64,000 nt of DNA from Bos javanicus (GCF_032452875.1 NC_083870.1:2666001-2730000); one strand, 5' to 3'; numbered from the stretch's first letter, positions 36,640-48,182 are shown. Translations and numbers: made by a program. Notes: generated by a model from the sequence alone, not told the origin.

Positions 36640-38610
36640 AGTTTAAAAACAAACCTCAAAAGGATCAGATGAAAGAACTATTAAACAAAGACCTTAAAAC
36701 AACTATTAGATATACAAGTACATTCCATATACTCAAGAAGATAGTGGAAACTATGGACATGTTAAGGAGATATATAAAAGATATTTTTTAAAGATCCAAA
36801 TTGAACTTTTATAGATGAAAAATACTCCTAATATGAAAAAATATAATAAAAAATGTTAAGAGCACTGTAGAAGAAAAGTTCAGTAAATAATAATAAGAAT
36901 AATGATAGAGTATTCTAAATAAACTACAGAGAGAAAAATTATTGAAAAAAATTACCAAAGTACCAATGAGCTGTGGAAGAACTTTAAGTAGTCTAATATA
37001 TGTATAATTGATGGCCATAAATGAAAGGAAACGGAAAGAGGAAGAAGATGTAAAAAAATTTTGAAGAAAAAATTTTTTTTCAAAATTTGGTGAAAACTAT
37101 AGACACAGACCCAAGAAGTTCAAAAGAAGAAACATTACAAAAAGTATACCAAGGCATATCAAAATCAGATTGCTCAAAACCCATGATAAAGCAAAAATCT
37201 TTTTTAAATGGAGATTAAAAAGCAAAAAAACATATCACATGTAGAGGAACAGGGTAAGAATCACAGGAGATTTCTCATTGAGTACAATATAAGGCCCAAG
37301 AAAGTGGAGCAACATCTTTAAAATGCTTAAAGAAGAAAACCATCAACCTAGAATTCCGTAAATACTTAAACATTAAACAACACATATGTAACTAAACCAT
37401 GGGTCAAAGAAGAAATCGCAAGGGTCCATATAAAGTATTTTGGACTGAAATAAATCTAGTGTAAGAAGAAAGCAAATAATAACAATCTAAACCAATAAAA
37501 TAAAAAGAGAATAACAATAGATAAAATCAGTGAAACAAAAGCTTTTTCTTTGAGAATATCAATAAAACTCATAAACTTCTACACAGATTGTTCATGACCA
37601 AAAAAGAGAAACGACACTAATAACCAATTAGAACAAGAGATTGGATTTCACAATATATCCTATGGGACTAAAAAAAAAATAACAAAGGAATATTATAACC
37701 AACTTTATGCTAATAAATTCAGCAACTTAGATGAAATGTTAAAAATTATGTTTAAAGGCATTATCTACTGAAGCTCTCTTAAAAAGAAGTATATAATCTG
37801 AATAGTGTTAAGCCTATTAAAGAAATTTCATCTGTAGCTAAAAATCTTTCCATGAAGAAATCTCCAGGCCCAGATGACTTCACCAGCAAGTTCTACCAAA
37901 CATTTAAGGAAGAAATAATACTAATTCTACACAAATTTTTCCTTTAAAAAATTGAGTAAAAGTAGGAAGGAAGAACAGAACATGTTACCTTATATGGCAA
38001 AGGGGACTTTGTAGAAGTAATTAAACTTAAGGACCTTAGGATGGAGAGACTAATCTGCATTATCCTGATGGACCCGATGTAATCACAAGAGTCCTTTCAC
38101 TTCAGAGAGAGTCAGGAGACTTGAAATGAGAGATCAAAAAAGATGCTACACTTCTGGCTTTGAAGATAAAGGAAGATGATATGAGCCAAGGAATGCAGGT
38201 AGCCTCCAGAAGCCAGAAAAGGCAAGGAAACTGATTCTGTCCTAGGGCCTCCAGAAGGAAGTCAGCCCTATCAATACCTTGATTTTACCTCAGTAAAATT
38301 CATCTTGGACTTCTGATCTCCAGAACTGTATGATAATAGATTTTTGTTGTGTTAAGCCACAAAATCTGTGTTACTTTGTTGAGCAGCAATAAAAAACTGA
38401 TATGATAAAGAAGGACCACTTACAACTTATTCTATGATGCCTGCACTACTTTGATAGAAAAACCAGACAATGATATTACAATAAAGAAACCACAGAATAT
38501 AAACACTAAACGTCATTACCACATTTTAGCAAACCCAATCTATCAGTATATAAAGAAGATGATTCACCATGACCAAATGGAGTTTAACCAAGGAAAACTA
38601 TTATGGTAAT
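36640..38610 (+). repeat. Ancient L1 relic, split by an MLT1-type LTR
   Basis: AT-rich text with L1 landmarks: tagaggaacagggtaagaat, gtggagcaacatctttaaaa, then ORF2-like 'cagatgacttcaccagcaag' and, past the LTR, 'atgattcaccatgaccaaat'. Too worn to have open frames. Probably a mammalian-wide L1M. Confidence 0.65.
37970..38405 (-). repeat. MLT1-type LTR inside the L1 relic
   Basis: Landmarks in reverse orientation: 'gatggacccgatgtaatcac', 'ctggctttgaagataaagg', 'cttctgatctccagaactgt', 'ttgtgttaagccacaaaatc'. Confidence 0.7.
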
Positions 38611-38759
38611 ACTCTATTGTTTTTCCAACCTGCTCCAAATTCATTGAAAAGACCTAGCCTCCAGCAACCCATCCTATATTGTCTTCCATCTTTCCCCATT
38701 CCACCCCTAAATTAGAATTTATCTGCATCAGTCTTCTCTCCATTTCCTAAATACTTAAA

Positions 38760-39110
38760 ATACTTCCATATGCTCATACCTTTGCCCACGCCATTCCCCT
38801 GCAAACACCACCCCACAATGGCCCTCTCAATGGGGAATGCTTATTCATCCTTCAGATCCTAGAACATCTATCTTCTGTTCTGAGAAGACTTCCCCTTCTG
38901 CCTCAAGCTTCTCTTCCCTATCTCTCCTATCTCTCCCACAACTTAAAACTTCTATTATAGAACTTCATTGTCTTTTATATTAATTTCTTTCTTCCTAGAC
39001 TGTGAGTTCTACCAGGGCAAGAATAGTATTTACCTTTGAATCTTCAATGGCTAGCATATTGTCTGGCATGTGGGAGATTTTTCATAAATTATCAGTCAAT
39101 AAACACCTTA
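38760..39110 (+). repeat. L2 LINE 3' end
   Basis: Contains 'attcatccttcagatcct', 'gactgtgagttctaccaggg' and the 'tggctagcatattgtctggc' end of L2. Diverged. Confidence 0.65.
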
Positions 39111-40738
39111 GCAGAGAATAGTTGACAGTCACTTGAGATACAGTCTAGTGCTTTACAGAAAGAGGACATTAATCCAAAAGGAAGAAAAGATCCTCAGAGG
39201 GGCTTACAAGAGTTCCAGAAACAAACACATCATCTTTTCCACCCAAAATGTTATCATCTGACTTACGTATTCATAGTCCCACTATGTCCAAGTATTTATA
39301 CATATAATATTCTATTTGGAGGCAATGAGGAAGGTGTGACTAATTCTACTTTTCTGATGAAGAAACTGAAGCTCAGAAAGGATAAATTATTCACCCAAGG
39401 TTGTAGTATGAGATAGTAGATGAGCACAAAGTCTACTTCCAACCTGGCTGACAGTTCCCTACTCTGACTTCTTTTGAGCATATGCCACAGTTGTCAAACC
39501 CCCGTTTCAAGAAAGTAAAAATTAATCAAGCCTTTGTGCTGGCCTGTATGTATCGCATCTGATTTCTGAATTGCCCATCCTTTGGATGACTTCCACCACA
39601 GGTCAAGGTGTTAGAAGTCTTCCCAGCCCTGTACCATGCTACTCTTACCTGTAGACCTTCTAGGCATTGCTTTTACCTCCAACAAAGTGCTCAGCTCCCC
39701 TTACTTCTCTCCTCAAAATACTAGTAACAACAGAAAAAAGAATGTTTGAACTGAAGCTTAATAGGTAAACCCACATAGTAGGCTAACAGCCCACTGAGTC
39801 TTTCCCATTTCACATCTTAGAAATCATCTAATCTCCCAGACACCCCCTACCAGCTCCAGGACAGTGCTGCCTTCCACCCTGGGGGAGTCAGGGGTCACTG
39901 CCCCAAGCTAATGTGCCTGCAGGTAATCCCTTTATGCCTGTTTGCCATGTATCTTATCACACTAATTTCCTCGGTCTGCCTTTTGGTTTTTATCATTTCT
40001 GCTTATATATCTTCTTTACACATTCTGCTCAGTTGTCTCCACATCCCCCTGAAACTTGGATAAAGTAGGTAAAATCGCTTTTGCTTTTGCCTCTACTCCT
40101 TACCTTGAAAATTTCCTTTAGATTGCCTCTTTTCAGATGCCATTACTCTCTGTCATCTGGAAAAGGAGCTGAATTCCCTTCCATTGATCATTTTTTCATT
40201 TGTTTAATGTCATATTTTAATTTCTTCTTCTTTGAGGAGGAAATTGCTCAATTTCTTTATACCTTTGCAACATTTCTCAGTTTTGCATTTATTTTAGTTA
40301 TTACCATAGATAGCTTGCTTAGAAAGATGCTATCTCTACAGAGTGGCCTTTGGTCTCCAACAACCAAGAAGAACAAACAATAACCTTTGTGTAATGCTTT
40401 CCAGTATGAAAATTGAGTCATCAAGTCTGAGGACACAAGAAGAGAGCGCTTTAAGCTGCATAAAATAGTAACAGTAATAACAATATCTGACTAAGTGATA
40501 AACTTTCACATACATACACTATCCACCTGATGGCTCCCGTCAACCTTTAACAACCATATAAGGTAAGCAGGGCAGGGCAGTTTCCAGCAATAATAAAAGG
40601 AATTACTTATTCCAGTGGTATGTGCTCACAAAGGTTTCTGCTTTTGTGTTTTTGCCATTTTGAATGTGACCTGGTGTATTTGGGCCTGCCTTCTCCTTCA
40701 GAAAGAAGGATTGGCTTGGCTCAAATTCTTCTTACCTA
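39111..40738. other. Intergenic DNA with an old MIR
   Basis: 39290-39475 reads as a minus-strand MIR ('gaagaaactgaagctcagaa'). Otherwise no gene or family recognised. Confidence 0.5.
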
Positions 40739-40748
40739 TGCCCTCAGA

Positions 40749-41022
40749 GGAGAAGGCAATGGCAACCCACCCCAGTACTCTTGCCTGGAAAATCCCATGG
40801 ATGGAGGAGCCTGGTAGGCTGCAGTCCATGGGGTCGCTAAGAGTAGAAAACCACTGACTGACTTCACCTTCACTTTTCACTTTCATGCATTGGAGAAGGA
40901 AATGGCAACCCACTCCAGTGTTCTTGCCTGGAGAATCCCAGGGACGGGGGAGCCTGGTGGGCTGCCATCTATGGGGTTGCACAGAGTTGACATGACTAAA
41001 GCGACTTAGCAGCAGCAGCAGC
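40749..41022 (+). mobile_element. Bov-A2 SINE with 11-bp TSD
   Basis: ATGCCCTCAGA at 40738-40748 and 41023-41033 bounds a dimeric Bov-A2 with an AGC-repeat tail. Confidence 0.95.
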
Positions 41023-41033
41023 ATGCCCTCAGA

Positions 41034-42479
41034 AAATTTATTCACTTTTTCCAAGGTTTCTGTCAACTCCAGGAAGTTTATGTCTCCATAGGCTCTTTTG
41101 ACTCTAACTTCATGTCACTTCTCAACTCTTGTTCTTATTCTAACTCATACAGTTGTTTGCCCTTTAACTGACCCAGACATGGGTGGAACTCAGTCCTATT
41201 CTTTAATTTACAAACACACACATACACCCAATGCCTCTGTAAATAAGGAAGGTTGTATTAAAGGTTTGGGAACAAAGAGGAGTGGGTTTTTTACACGAAA
41301 AAATAATACAGAACTTTTATACTGGAAATTAGATATCCCTGTTCTAATCTTCCTACCCAGAGAGCAGGCCACCTGCTCTCACCTCTTTCCTCTCTCTTCC
41401 CTGTGCTACATTCTCTTCCCATCCCCCAAGTTCTATGGGAGAAGCAACTACCAGGTTTTTAACCAGGTCTCAAGTTCCTGTTGTCAAATTCTCATCTTTT
41501 GCCCCAAGCAAAGTTTTTTCCAAAAACAAAAACAAGAGGAAATCTGGAGATAACCATGAAGATCATCTTTTTGAATTACAAATCTAAACAAGAGGCTCAA
41601 AATCTTTCTGTGACTTCCTGGGACTAGAGAGTTGATATCATTTTCAATCCTCTAAAAGCCAATTAAAATAAATAAATTTAAATTAAAAAAAAAAGCCTCA
41701 GAGACATAACTTTCTAATAAAGCTCCCAGTGCCAGGCTTTGGGCCTATTTTAAGATGTAATCAATTGTGCTTCAAACATTTTGGGGAGACAGCATGGCAT
41801 TCTCCACCCAGCTCCATGAGGTGTTTATGAAATAAAATGCGTGACCTACTTGATACTTGTCTCATGTTGGTACAGAATTGTGGGTGTTGCCTCAGGAAGT
41901 GAAAACACTAATGTTATTTTGCTTCTACTGTGTGTGATACTTACTGAGCAATACCAATAAAATTAGTTTCTGTTTCAGTAAAAACCCAATTTAAGGATCT
42001 TCTCTGTTTTTCTCCTTCCCTTTTGTATTGTGTTCATATACTACTCATTCCTTTTATTATAATGTGATTTGGTCTTGTTTTCCATCAATCACTATTTCCC
42101 AACAGTAATAAAAAAAATAAAAAAATAAATAATTTTTTCAAATGGTAAACCCTCACTAAGAGTTCTACCCCAGATTGTATTTCTTTAGCCTGGACCAAGC
42201 CCCAGGTTGAATTTTATGAGTAAATACAACCCACATTAAAGCACTCCACACAATCAGTACCTGGGAATCCACACACCATCTCATGACAACCTCTTGTGCT
42301 ATCTCCAGATACATGTCCCCAACACAATTTGGATGAGGAAGTCCAGGAGGGGTAGGACTTGAAACTAAGGAGGAGATCCCAAAGCTGGCACTGAGAGAAA
42401 TGTGTCTAGTCCTGAAACCACGCAACTCAGATTGGGACTCGAACCCATGGTCTTTTAACTGAGATCGCACCTGGTCCCA
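41034..42479. other. Unassigned intergenic DNA
   Basis: A 151-codon open frame (41098-41553) has no recognisable domain. A very short L1-like 3' end (aattaaaataaataaattt) lies at 41660-41690. 42160-42479 may belong to the endogenous retroviral unit whose LTR follows, but I cannot show it. Confidence 0.4.
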
Positions 42480-43548
42480 AGATTTAATGAAGCTTAAGCT
42501 CTTGACATCTCATCGCATAAAGAATTCAGTGAGACAAAAATTGACAGGTAAGTGGATTTATTTAAAAAGAAGCACACTTCACGGATAGAGTGCAGATTAT
42601 CTCAGAAGGCGAGAGAGGCACCAGGGTAGGGAGTTGTCAGTTTTTATTGTTGTTGCTGCTCAGTTCCCAAGTTTTGTCCAACCCTTTGTGACCCCATGGA
42701 CTGTAGCACACAAGGCCTCCCTGTCCTTCACTATATCCCAGAATTTGCTCAAATTCATGTCCATGGAGTCAGTGATGCTATCTAACCATCTCATCCGCTG
42801 CTGCCTTCTTCTCCTTTTACCTTCAATCTTGCCCAGCATCAGAATCTTTTCCAGTGAGTCGGCTCTTAGCATCAGGTAACCAAACTATTGGAGCTTCACC
42901 TTCAGCGTAAGTCCTCCCAAGGGATATTCAAGGTTGATTTCTTTTAGGATTGACAGGTTTGATCTCCTTGCAGTCCAACGGACTCTTAAGAATCTTCTCC
43001 AGCACCAAAGTGTGAAAACATCAATTCTTTAGTGCTTAGCCTTCTTATTTTTTTTTTTTTGGGGGGGGGGGGGTTGGGGAGGAGTTGGAGGAAAGGAATA
43101 GGGGAGTTTGGGGACGTGAGCAGAGAGCAGACCCTGGGTGATGGGTGGAGTTTGGAGAAGTGGAGGCATCTCGGGTGAGAAGGGGCGGAGGGGCAATGAA
43201 GTGGGAGAAAAAAGATGGAGAGAGACCAGCTCTGCCCCCGGACAGGGGCTGGGACCACAGGGTGGGGCGTGTCCCTGACGTGGTGGTGGCTGAGGATGTC
43301 TGTGTTCTTTGCACTTGAGCAGCATGACAAACGGTGGATGGATGGATGGATGCGACCAAAGGAGAGACAAAAAGGGTGAGGGAAGGAGAGACATAAAGAC
43401 ATAAAGAGAGAAGGCAGGGGGGACAGAGAAGAATCTCATAGGAAAGAGAGGTAGGTATCTAAAAAAGATATAAAAGACAATGGAGACAGGGAGACAGGGG
43501 CCACCAGAAAGGAAGACAGGAGGAAAGATAGAAAACCAACTGACATTA

Positions 43549-43735
43549 AGGACTTCTCTAGCCGTCCAATGGCTAAGACGCGGGGCTTTGTCTGCAGTGC
43601 AGGTGGCGTGGGTTTGATCCCTGGTCAGGGAACTAGATCCCGCATGTTGCAGCTAAGACCCAGTGCAGCCAAATAAAGAAATAAATATTAGTTATAAATA
43701 AATAAATACCTTTACAGCTTAAACAAACAAACAAC
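43549..43735 (+). mobile_element. CHR-type SINE inside the retro-insert
   Basis: Head AGGACTTCTCTAGCCGTCCA and 'gggtttgatccctggtcag', with an A-rich tail. Flanks AAACCAACTGACAT (43533-43546) and AAGCCAGCTGACAT (43736-43749) match at 12 of 14 bases. It is antisense to the retro-insert. Confidence 0.85.
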
Positions 43736-43739
43736 AAGC

Positions 43740-44000
43740 CAGCTGACATAGAGAATGAGACTGGAGGCAGGGAGAAAAAGAGATAAGGACCAACCTAGCC
43801 AGAAAGATGGGGAAAGGCAGGGAGAAGCAGAGACGAGAGCCAGAGAGAGGGAGAGACAGAGGGGAGAGATATAGATGGAGGGAGAGACAGAGACACAGAG
43901 GAAGAGGGAGAGGCTGAGATGAAGAGAGACAGGAGCGAGACAGAGGGAGGAGGCAGAGACAGCAAGAAGGCCGGATGGGGAGAGACTGAGAAGAGGGAAC
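43740..44000 (+). repeat. Polypurine (GA-rich) tract
   Basis: About 260 bp composed mainly of gagacagag/ggagagag motifs on the + strand with few pyrimidines. It belongs to the retro-insert. Confidence 0.8.
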
Positions 44001-44589
44001 TCGGGTAAGGGCAGGGACCCGGCGCTGGGAGTGCTTAGCCTTCTTAATTGCCCAATTCTCACACCCATACATGACTACTGGAAAAACCATAGCTTTGACT
44101 AGATAGACCACTTTGTTGGCAAAGTGATATCTTTGCTTTTTAGTATGCTGTCTAGGTTTGTCATAGTTTTTCTTCCAAGGAACAAGTGTCTTTTAATTTC
44201 ATGGCCACAGACACCATCAGCAGTGATTTTGGAGCCCAAGAAAATAAAGTCTGTCACCGGTTCCACTTTTTCCCCTTCTTATTTGCCATGAAGTGATGGA
44301 ACCGGATGCCATTTTCTTAGTTTTTTGGAATGCTGAGTTTTAAGCCAGATTTTTCACTCTTCTCTTTCACCCTCATCAAGAGGTTCTTTAGTTTCTCTTC
44401 ACTTTTGGCCATAAGGGTGGTGTCATCTGCATATCTGAGGTTGTTGATATTTCTCCAAGACATTTTGATTCCAGCTTGTGATTCATTCAGCCCAAGGTTA
44501 CACATGATGTACTCTGAATATAAGTTAAATAAGTAGATTGACAATTTATAGCCTTGTCATACTCCTTTCCCAATTTTGAACCAGTCAAT

Positions 44590-47500
44590 TGAGAGGTCTG
44601 ACAGAATGTGGTCCACTGGAGAAGGGAATGGCAAACCACTTCAGTATTCTTGCCTTGAGAACCCCATGAACAGTATGAAAAGGCAAAAATGATAAGATAC
44701 TGAAAGAGGAATTCCCCAGGTCAGTAAGTGCCCAATATGCTACTGGAGATTAATGGAGAAATAACTCCAGAAAAAATGAAGGGATGGAGCCAAAGCAAAA
44801 ACAATACCCAGTTGTGGATGTAACTGGTGATAGAGTCAAGTTCTGATGCTGTAAAGAGCAATATTGCATAGGAACATGGAATGTTAGGTCCATGAATCAA
44901 GGCAAATTGGAAGTGGTCAAACAGGAGATGGCAAGAATGAAAGTCAACATTCTAGGAATCAGTGAACTAAAATGGACTGGAATGGGTGAATTTAACTCAG
45001 ATGACCATTATATCTTCTACTGTGGGCAGGAATCCCTTGGAAGAAATGGAGTAGCCATCATGGTCAACAAAAGAGTCCAAAATACAGTACTTGGATGCAA
45101 CCTCAAAAATGACAGAATGATCTTTGTTCATTTCCAAGGCAAACCATTTAATATCATGGTAATCCAAGCCTATGCCCCAACAAGTAATACTGAAGAAGCT
45201 GAATTTGAACGGTTCTATGAAGACCTACAAGACCTTTTAGAACTAACACCTGAAAAAGATGTCCTTTTCATTATAGGGGACTGGAATGCAAAAGTAGGAA
45301 GTCAAGAAACACCTGGAGTAACAGGCAAATTTGGCCTTGGAGTATGGAATGAAGCAGGGCAAAGGTTAATAGAGTTTTGCCAAGAGAACACACTGGTTAT
45401 AGCAAACACCCACTTCCACCAACAAAAGAGAAGACTCTACACATGGACATCACCAGATGGTCGACACCAAAATCAGATTGATTATATTCTTTGCAGCCAA
45501 AGATGGAAAAGCCCTATACAGTCAGCAAAAACAAGACGGGGAGCTGACTGTGGCTTGGATCATGAACTCCTTATTGCTGAATTCAGACTCAAATTGAAGA
45601 GAGTGGAGAAAACCACTAGACCATTCAGGTATGACCTAAATCAAATCCCTTATGATTATACAGTGGAAGTGAGAAATAGATTTAAGGGACTAGATCTGAT
45701 AGACAGAGTGCCTGAAGATGTATGGGCAGAAGTTTGTGACATTGTACAGGAGACAAGATTCAAGATCATCCCCAAGAAAAAGAAAGGCAAAAAAAGCAAA
45801 ATGGCTGTCTGAGGAGGCCTTACAAATAGCTGTGAAAAGACGGGAAGTGAAAAGCAAAAGAGAAAAGGAAAGATATACCCATTTGAATACAGAGTTCCAA
45901 AGAAAATCAAGGAGAGATAAGAAAGCCTTCCTCAGCGATCAATGCAAAGAAATAGAGAAAAACAACAGAATGGGAAACACTAGAGATCTCTTCAAGAAAA
46001 TCAGAGATACCAAAGGAACATTTCATGCAAAGAAGGGCTCAATAAAGGACAGAAATGGTAGGGACCTAACAGAAGCAGAAGATATTAAGAAGAGGTGGCA
46101 AGAATACACAGAAGAACTGTATACAAAAGAGCTTCACGACCAAGATAATCACAATGGTGTGATCACTCATTTAGACCCAGACATCCTGGAATGTGAAGTC
46201 AAGTCACATTTTCTAAGTCAAGCCTTAGAAAGCATCACTATGAACAAAGCTAGTGGAGGTGATGGAATTCCAGTTGAGCTGTTTCAAATTCTGAAAGATG
46301 ATGCTGTGAAAGTGCTGCACTCTATATGCCAGCAAATTTGGAAAACTCAGCAGTGGCCACAGGACTAGAAAAGGTCAGTTTTCATTCCAATCCCAAAGGA
46401 AGGCAATGCCAAAGAATGCTCCAACTACCACACAATTGCACTCATCTCACATGCTAGTAAAGTGATGCTCAAAATTCTCCAAGCCAGGCTTCAGCAATAC
46501 GTGAACCGTGAACTTCCTGATGTTCAAGATGGTTTTAGAAAAGGCAGAGGAACCAGAGATCAAATTGCCAACATCTACTGGATCATCGAAAAAGCAAGAG
46601 AGTTCCAAAAAAACATCTATTTCTGCTTTATTGACTATGCCAAAGCCTTTGACTGTGTGGATCACAATAAACTGTGGAAAATTCTGAAATAGATGGGAAT
46701 ACCAGACCACCTGACCTGCCTCTTGAGAAACCTGTATGCAGGTCAGGAAGCAACAGTTAGAACTGGACATGGAACAACAGACTGGTTCCAAATAGGAAAA
46801 GGAGTACGTCAACACGGTATATTGTCACCCTGCTTATTTAATGTATATGCAGAGTACATCATGAGAAATGCCGGGCTGGATGAAGCACAAGCTGGAATCA
46901 AGATTGCCAGGAGAAATATCAACAACCTCAGATATGCAGATGACAGCACTCGTAAGGCAGAAAGTGAAGAGGAAGTAAAAAGCTTCTTGATGAAAATGAA
47001 AGAGGAGAGTGAGAAAGTTGGCTTAAAGCTCAACATTCAGAAAATGAAGATCATGGCATCTGGTCCCATCACTTCATGGGAAATAGATGGGGAAATAGTG
47101 GAAACAGTGTCAGACTTTATTTTTCTGGGCTCCAAAATCACTGCAGATGGTGAGTGCAGCCATGAAATTAAAAGACGCTTACTCCTTGGAAGGAAAGTTA
47201 TGACCAATCTAGATAGCATATTCAAAAGCAGAGACATTACTTTGCCAACAAAGGTCCGTCTAGTCAAGGCTATGGTTTTTCCAGTGGTCACGTATGGATA
47301 TGAGAGTGGGACTGTGAAGAAAGCTGAGTGCTGAAGAATTGATGCTTTTGAACTGTGGTGTTGGAAAAGACTCTTGAGAGTCCCTTGGACTGCAAGGAGA
47401 TCCAACCAGTCCATTCTAAAGGAGATCAGCCCTGGTTTTTCTTTGGAAGGTATGATGCTAAAGCTGGAACTCCAGTACTTTGGCCACCTCATGCAAAGAG

Positions 47501-47717
47501 TTGACTCATTGGAAAAGACTCTGATGCTGTGAGGGACTGGGGGCAGGAGGAGAAGGGGACGACAGAGGATGAGATGACTAGATGGCATCATGGACTCGAT
47601 GGACGTGAGTCTGGATAAACTTCAGGAGTTGGTGATGGACAGGGAGGCCTGGCATGCTGTGATTCATGGGGTTGCAAAGAGTCGGATGCAACTGAGCGAC
47701 TGAACTGAACTGAACTG
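44590..47717 (+). mobile_element. Nearly full-length young BovB LINE
   Basis: About 3.13 kb, lacking roughly the first 130 bp compared with the full-length copy at 11171. It ends with GAACTGAACTGAACTGAA. It is inserted in the older minus-strand BovB, whose sequence resumes at 47718. No clear target duplication; a short stretch of target appears lost. Confidence 0.92.
44892..47334 (+). pseudogene. BovB endonuclease-RT, few lesions
   Basis: The first open piece (44892-45812, 306 residues) is the APE-type endonuclease: Glu25 in GISELKW, Tyr94 in QAYAPT, Asp130/Asn132 in GDWNAKVG, Asp197 in QIDYIL and LDH at 222-224, where the usual Ser of SDH is Leu. The next pieces, all in one other frame, are 45718-46368, 46462-46692 (RT motif A, FIDYAKAFDCVDH) and 46693-47334 (motif C, RYADDST). 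Lesions seen: TGA at 44844-44846 upstream of the ATG, one frameshift at an A-run near 45792, and nonsense codons at 46366, 46690 and 47332. This is the least damaged BovB coding region in the window, but it is inactive. Confidence 0.92.
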
Positions 47718-48182
47718 AAGGTTCTAACTGTTGCTTCTTGACCCACATACAGGTTTCTCAGAAGACAGGTAAGGTGGTCTGGTAAACCCTTTTCTTTAAG
47801 AATTTTCCACAGTTTGTTGTGATGCATACAATCAAATGCTTTATTGTAATCAATGAATCAGAAGTAGATGTTTTTATAGGCATGGGTAATTTCCTAGGCT
47901 AAGTATTCCAGCTATTTGAGGGAAGGGATGGGGATTTCTAAGAATTGGGCCACTGCCCACTTTTCTACCTTTATGGTCAACCTTTGAACTGTCATGGGAT
48001 TGGTGGGTATGTCATTTAGCTTGCTGATGTGTCAAAATGAGCGTACGCTGAGGTACACAAGGTCTACTGGAAGCTAACTCATCAGCCATCTTGGGCCTAT
48101 TTTGTTCTAATCAGTTTGAGTCATGTCCTTGGCCTAGGTCACTCTTTTAAAGGTTGTGCCCTGTCCCTTTCCCTCCTGTCAG

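Larger units (their letters stand above)
43048..44029 (-). mobile_element. Unidentified poly(A)-tailed retro-insert, 17-bp TSD
   Basis: AGTGCTTAGCCTTCTTA at 43031-43047 and 44030-44046 is a perfect duplication of BovB sequence. On the minus strand the insert starts with a CpG-containing CCCAGCGCCGGGTCCCTGCC, is strongly pyrimidine-rich, and ends with C13 followed by A13 (43048-43060). This is the form of an L1-mobilised RNA. No AATAAA precedes the tail and no family or gene is recognised. It could be a processed non-coding transcript or a composite non-autonomous element. Confidence 0.8.
42648..47869 (-). mobile_element. Old BovB LINE, twice interrupted
   Basis: BovB segments at 42648-43047, 44047-44589 and 47718-47869 are consecutive parts of one minus-strand copy. 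GTTTTTAT occurs at 42640-42647 and 47870-47877 as the target-site duplication in the LTR. The tail is of the older GCAGCAACAACAATAA type. The RT remnant (44317-44544, minus) has a YADD motif but broken frames. Confidence 0.88.
42480..48182. mobile_element. Bovine-type ERV LTR, split by 5.2 kb of insertions
   Basis: The left part is 42480-42647 and the right part 47870-48182. Joined across the BovB they give an LTR-like unit of about 480 bp with 'gagacaaaaattgacaggta' and later 'gaattgggccactgcccact' and 'ggaagctaactcatcagcca', which I remember from BTLTR1-type elements. No gag, pol or env text is seen beside it, so it is probably a solo LTR. Orientation is uncertain. Confidence 0.5.

Noticed and set aside
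41098..41553. 151-codon open frame on +
   Set aside because: No recognisable family; low-complexity Ser/Thr/Phe mix. Likely chance.
42420..42460. Text like a tRNA T-arm complement (gggactcgaaccc), a possible retroviral primer binding site
   Set aside because: The TGG and acceptor-stem spacing needed for a primer binding site is absent, and no gag or pol follows.
42986..43439. Overlapping Pro/Ser-rich frames on the minus strand
   Set aside because: Products of the pyrimidine-rich unknown insert. Three frames are open at once and the codon text runs into the poly(A) tail.
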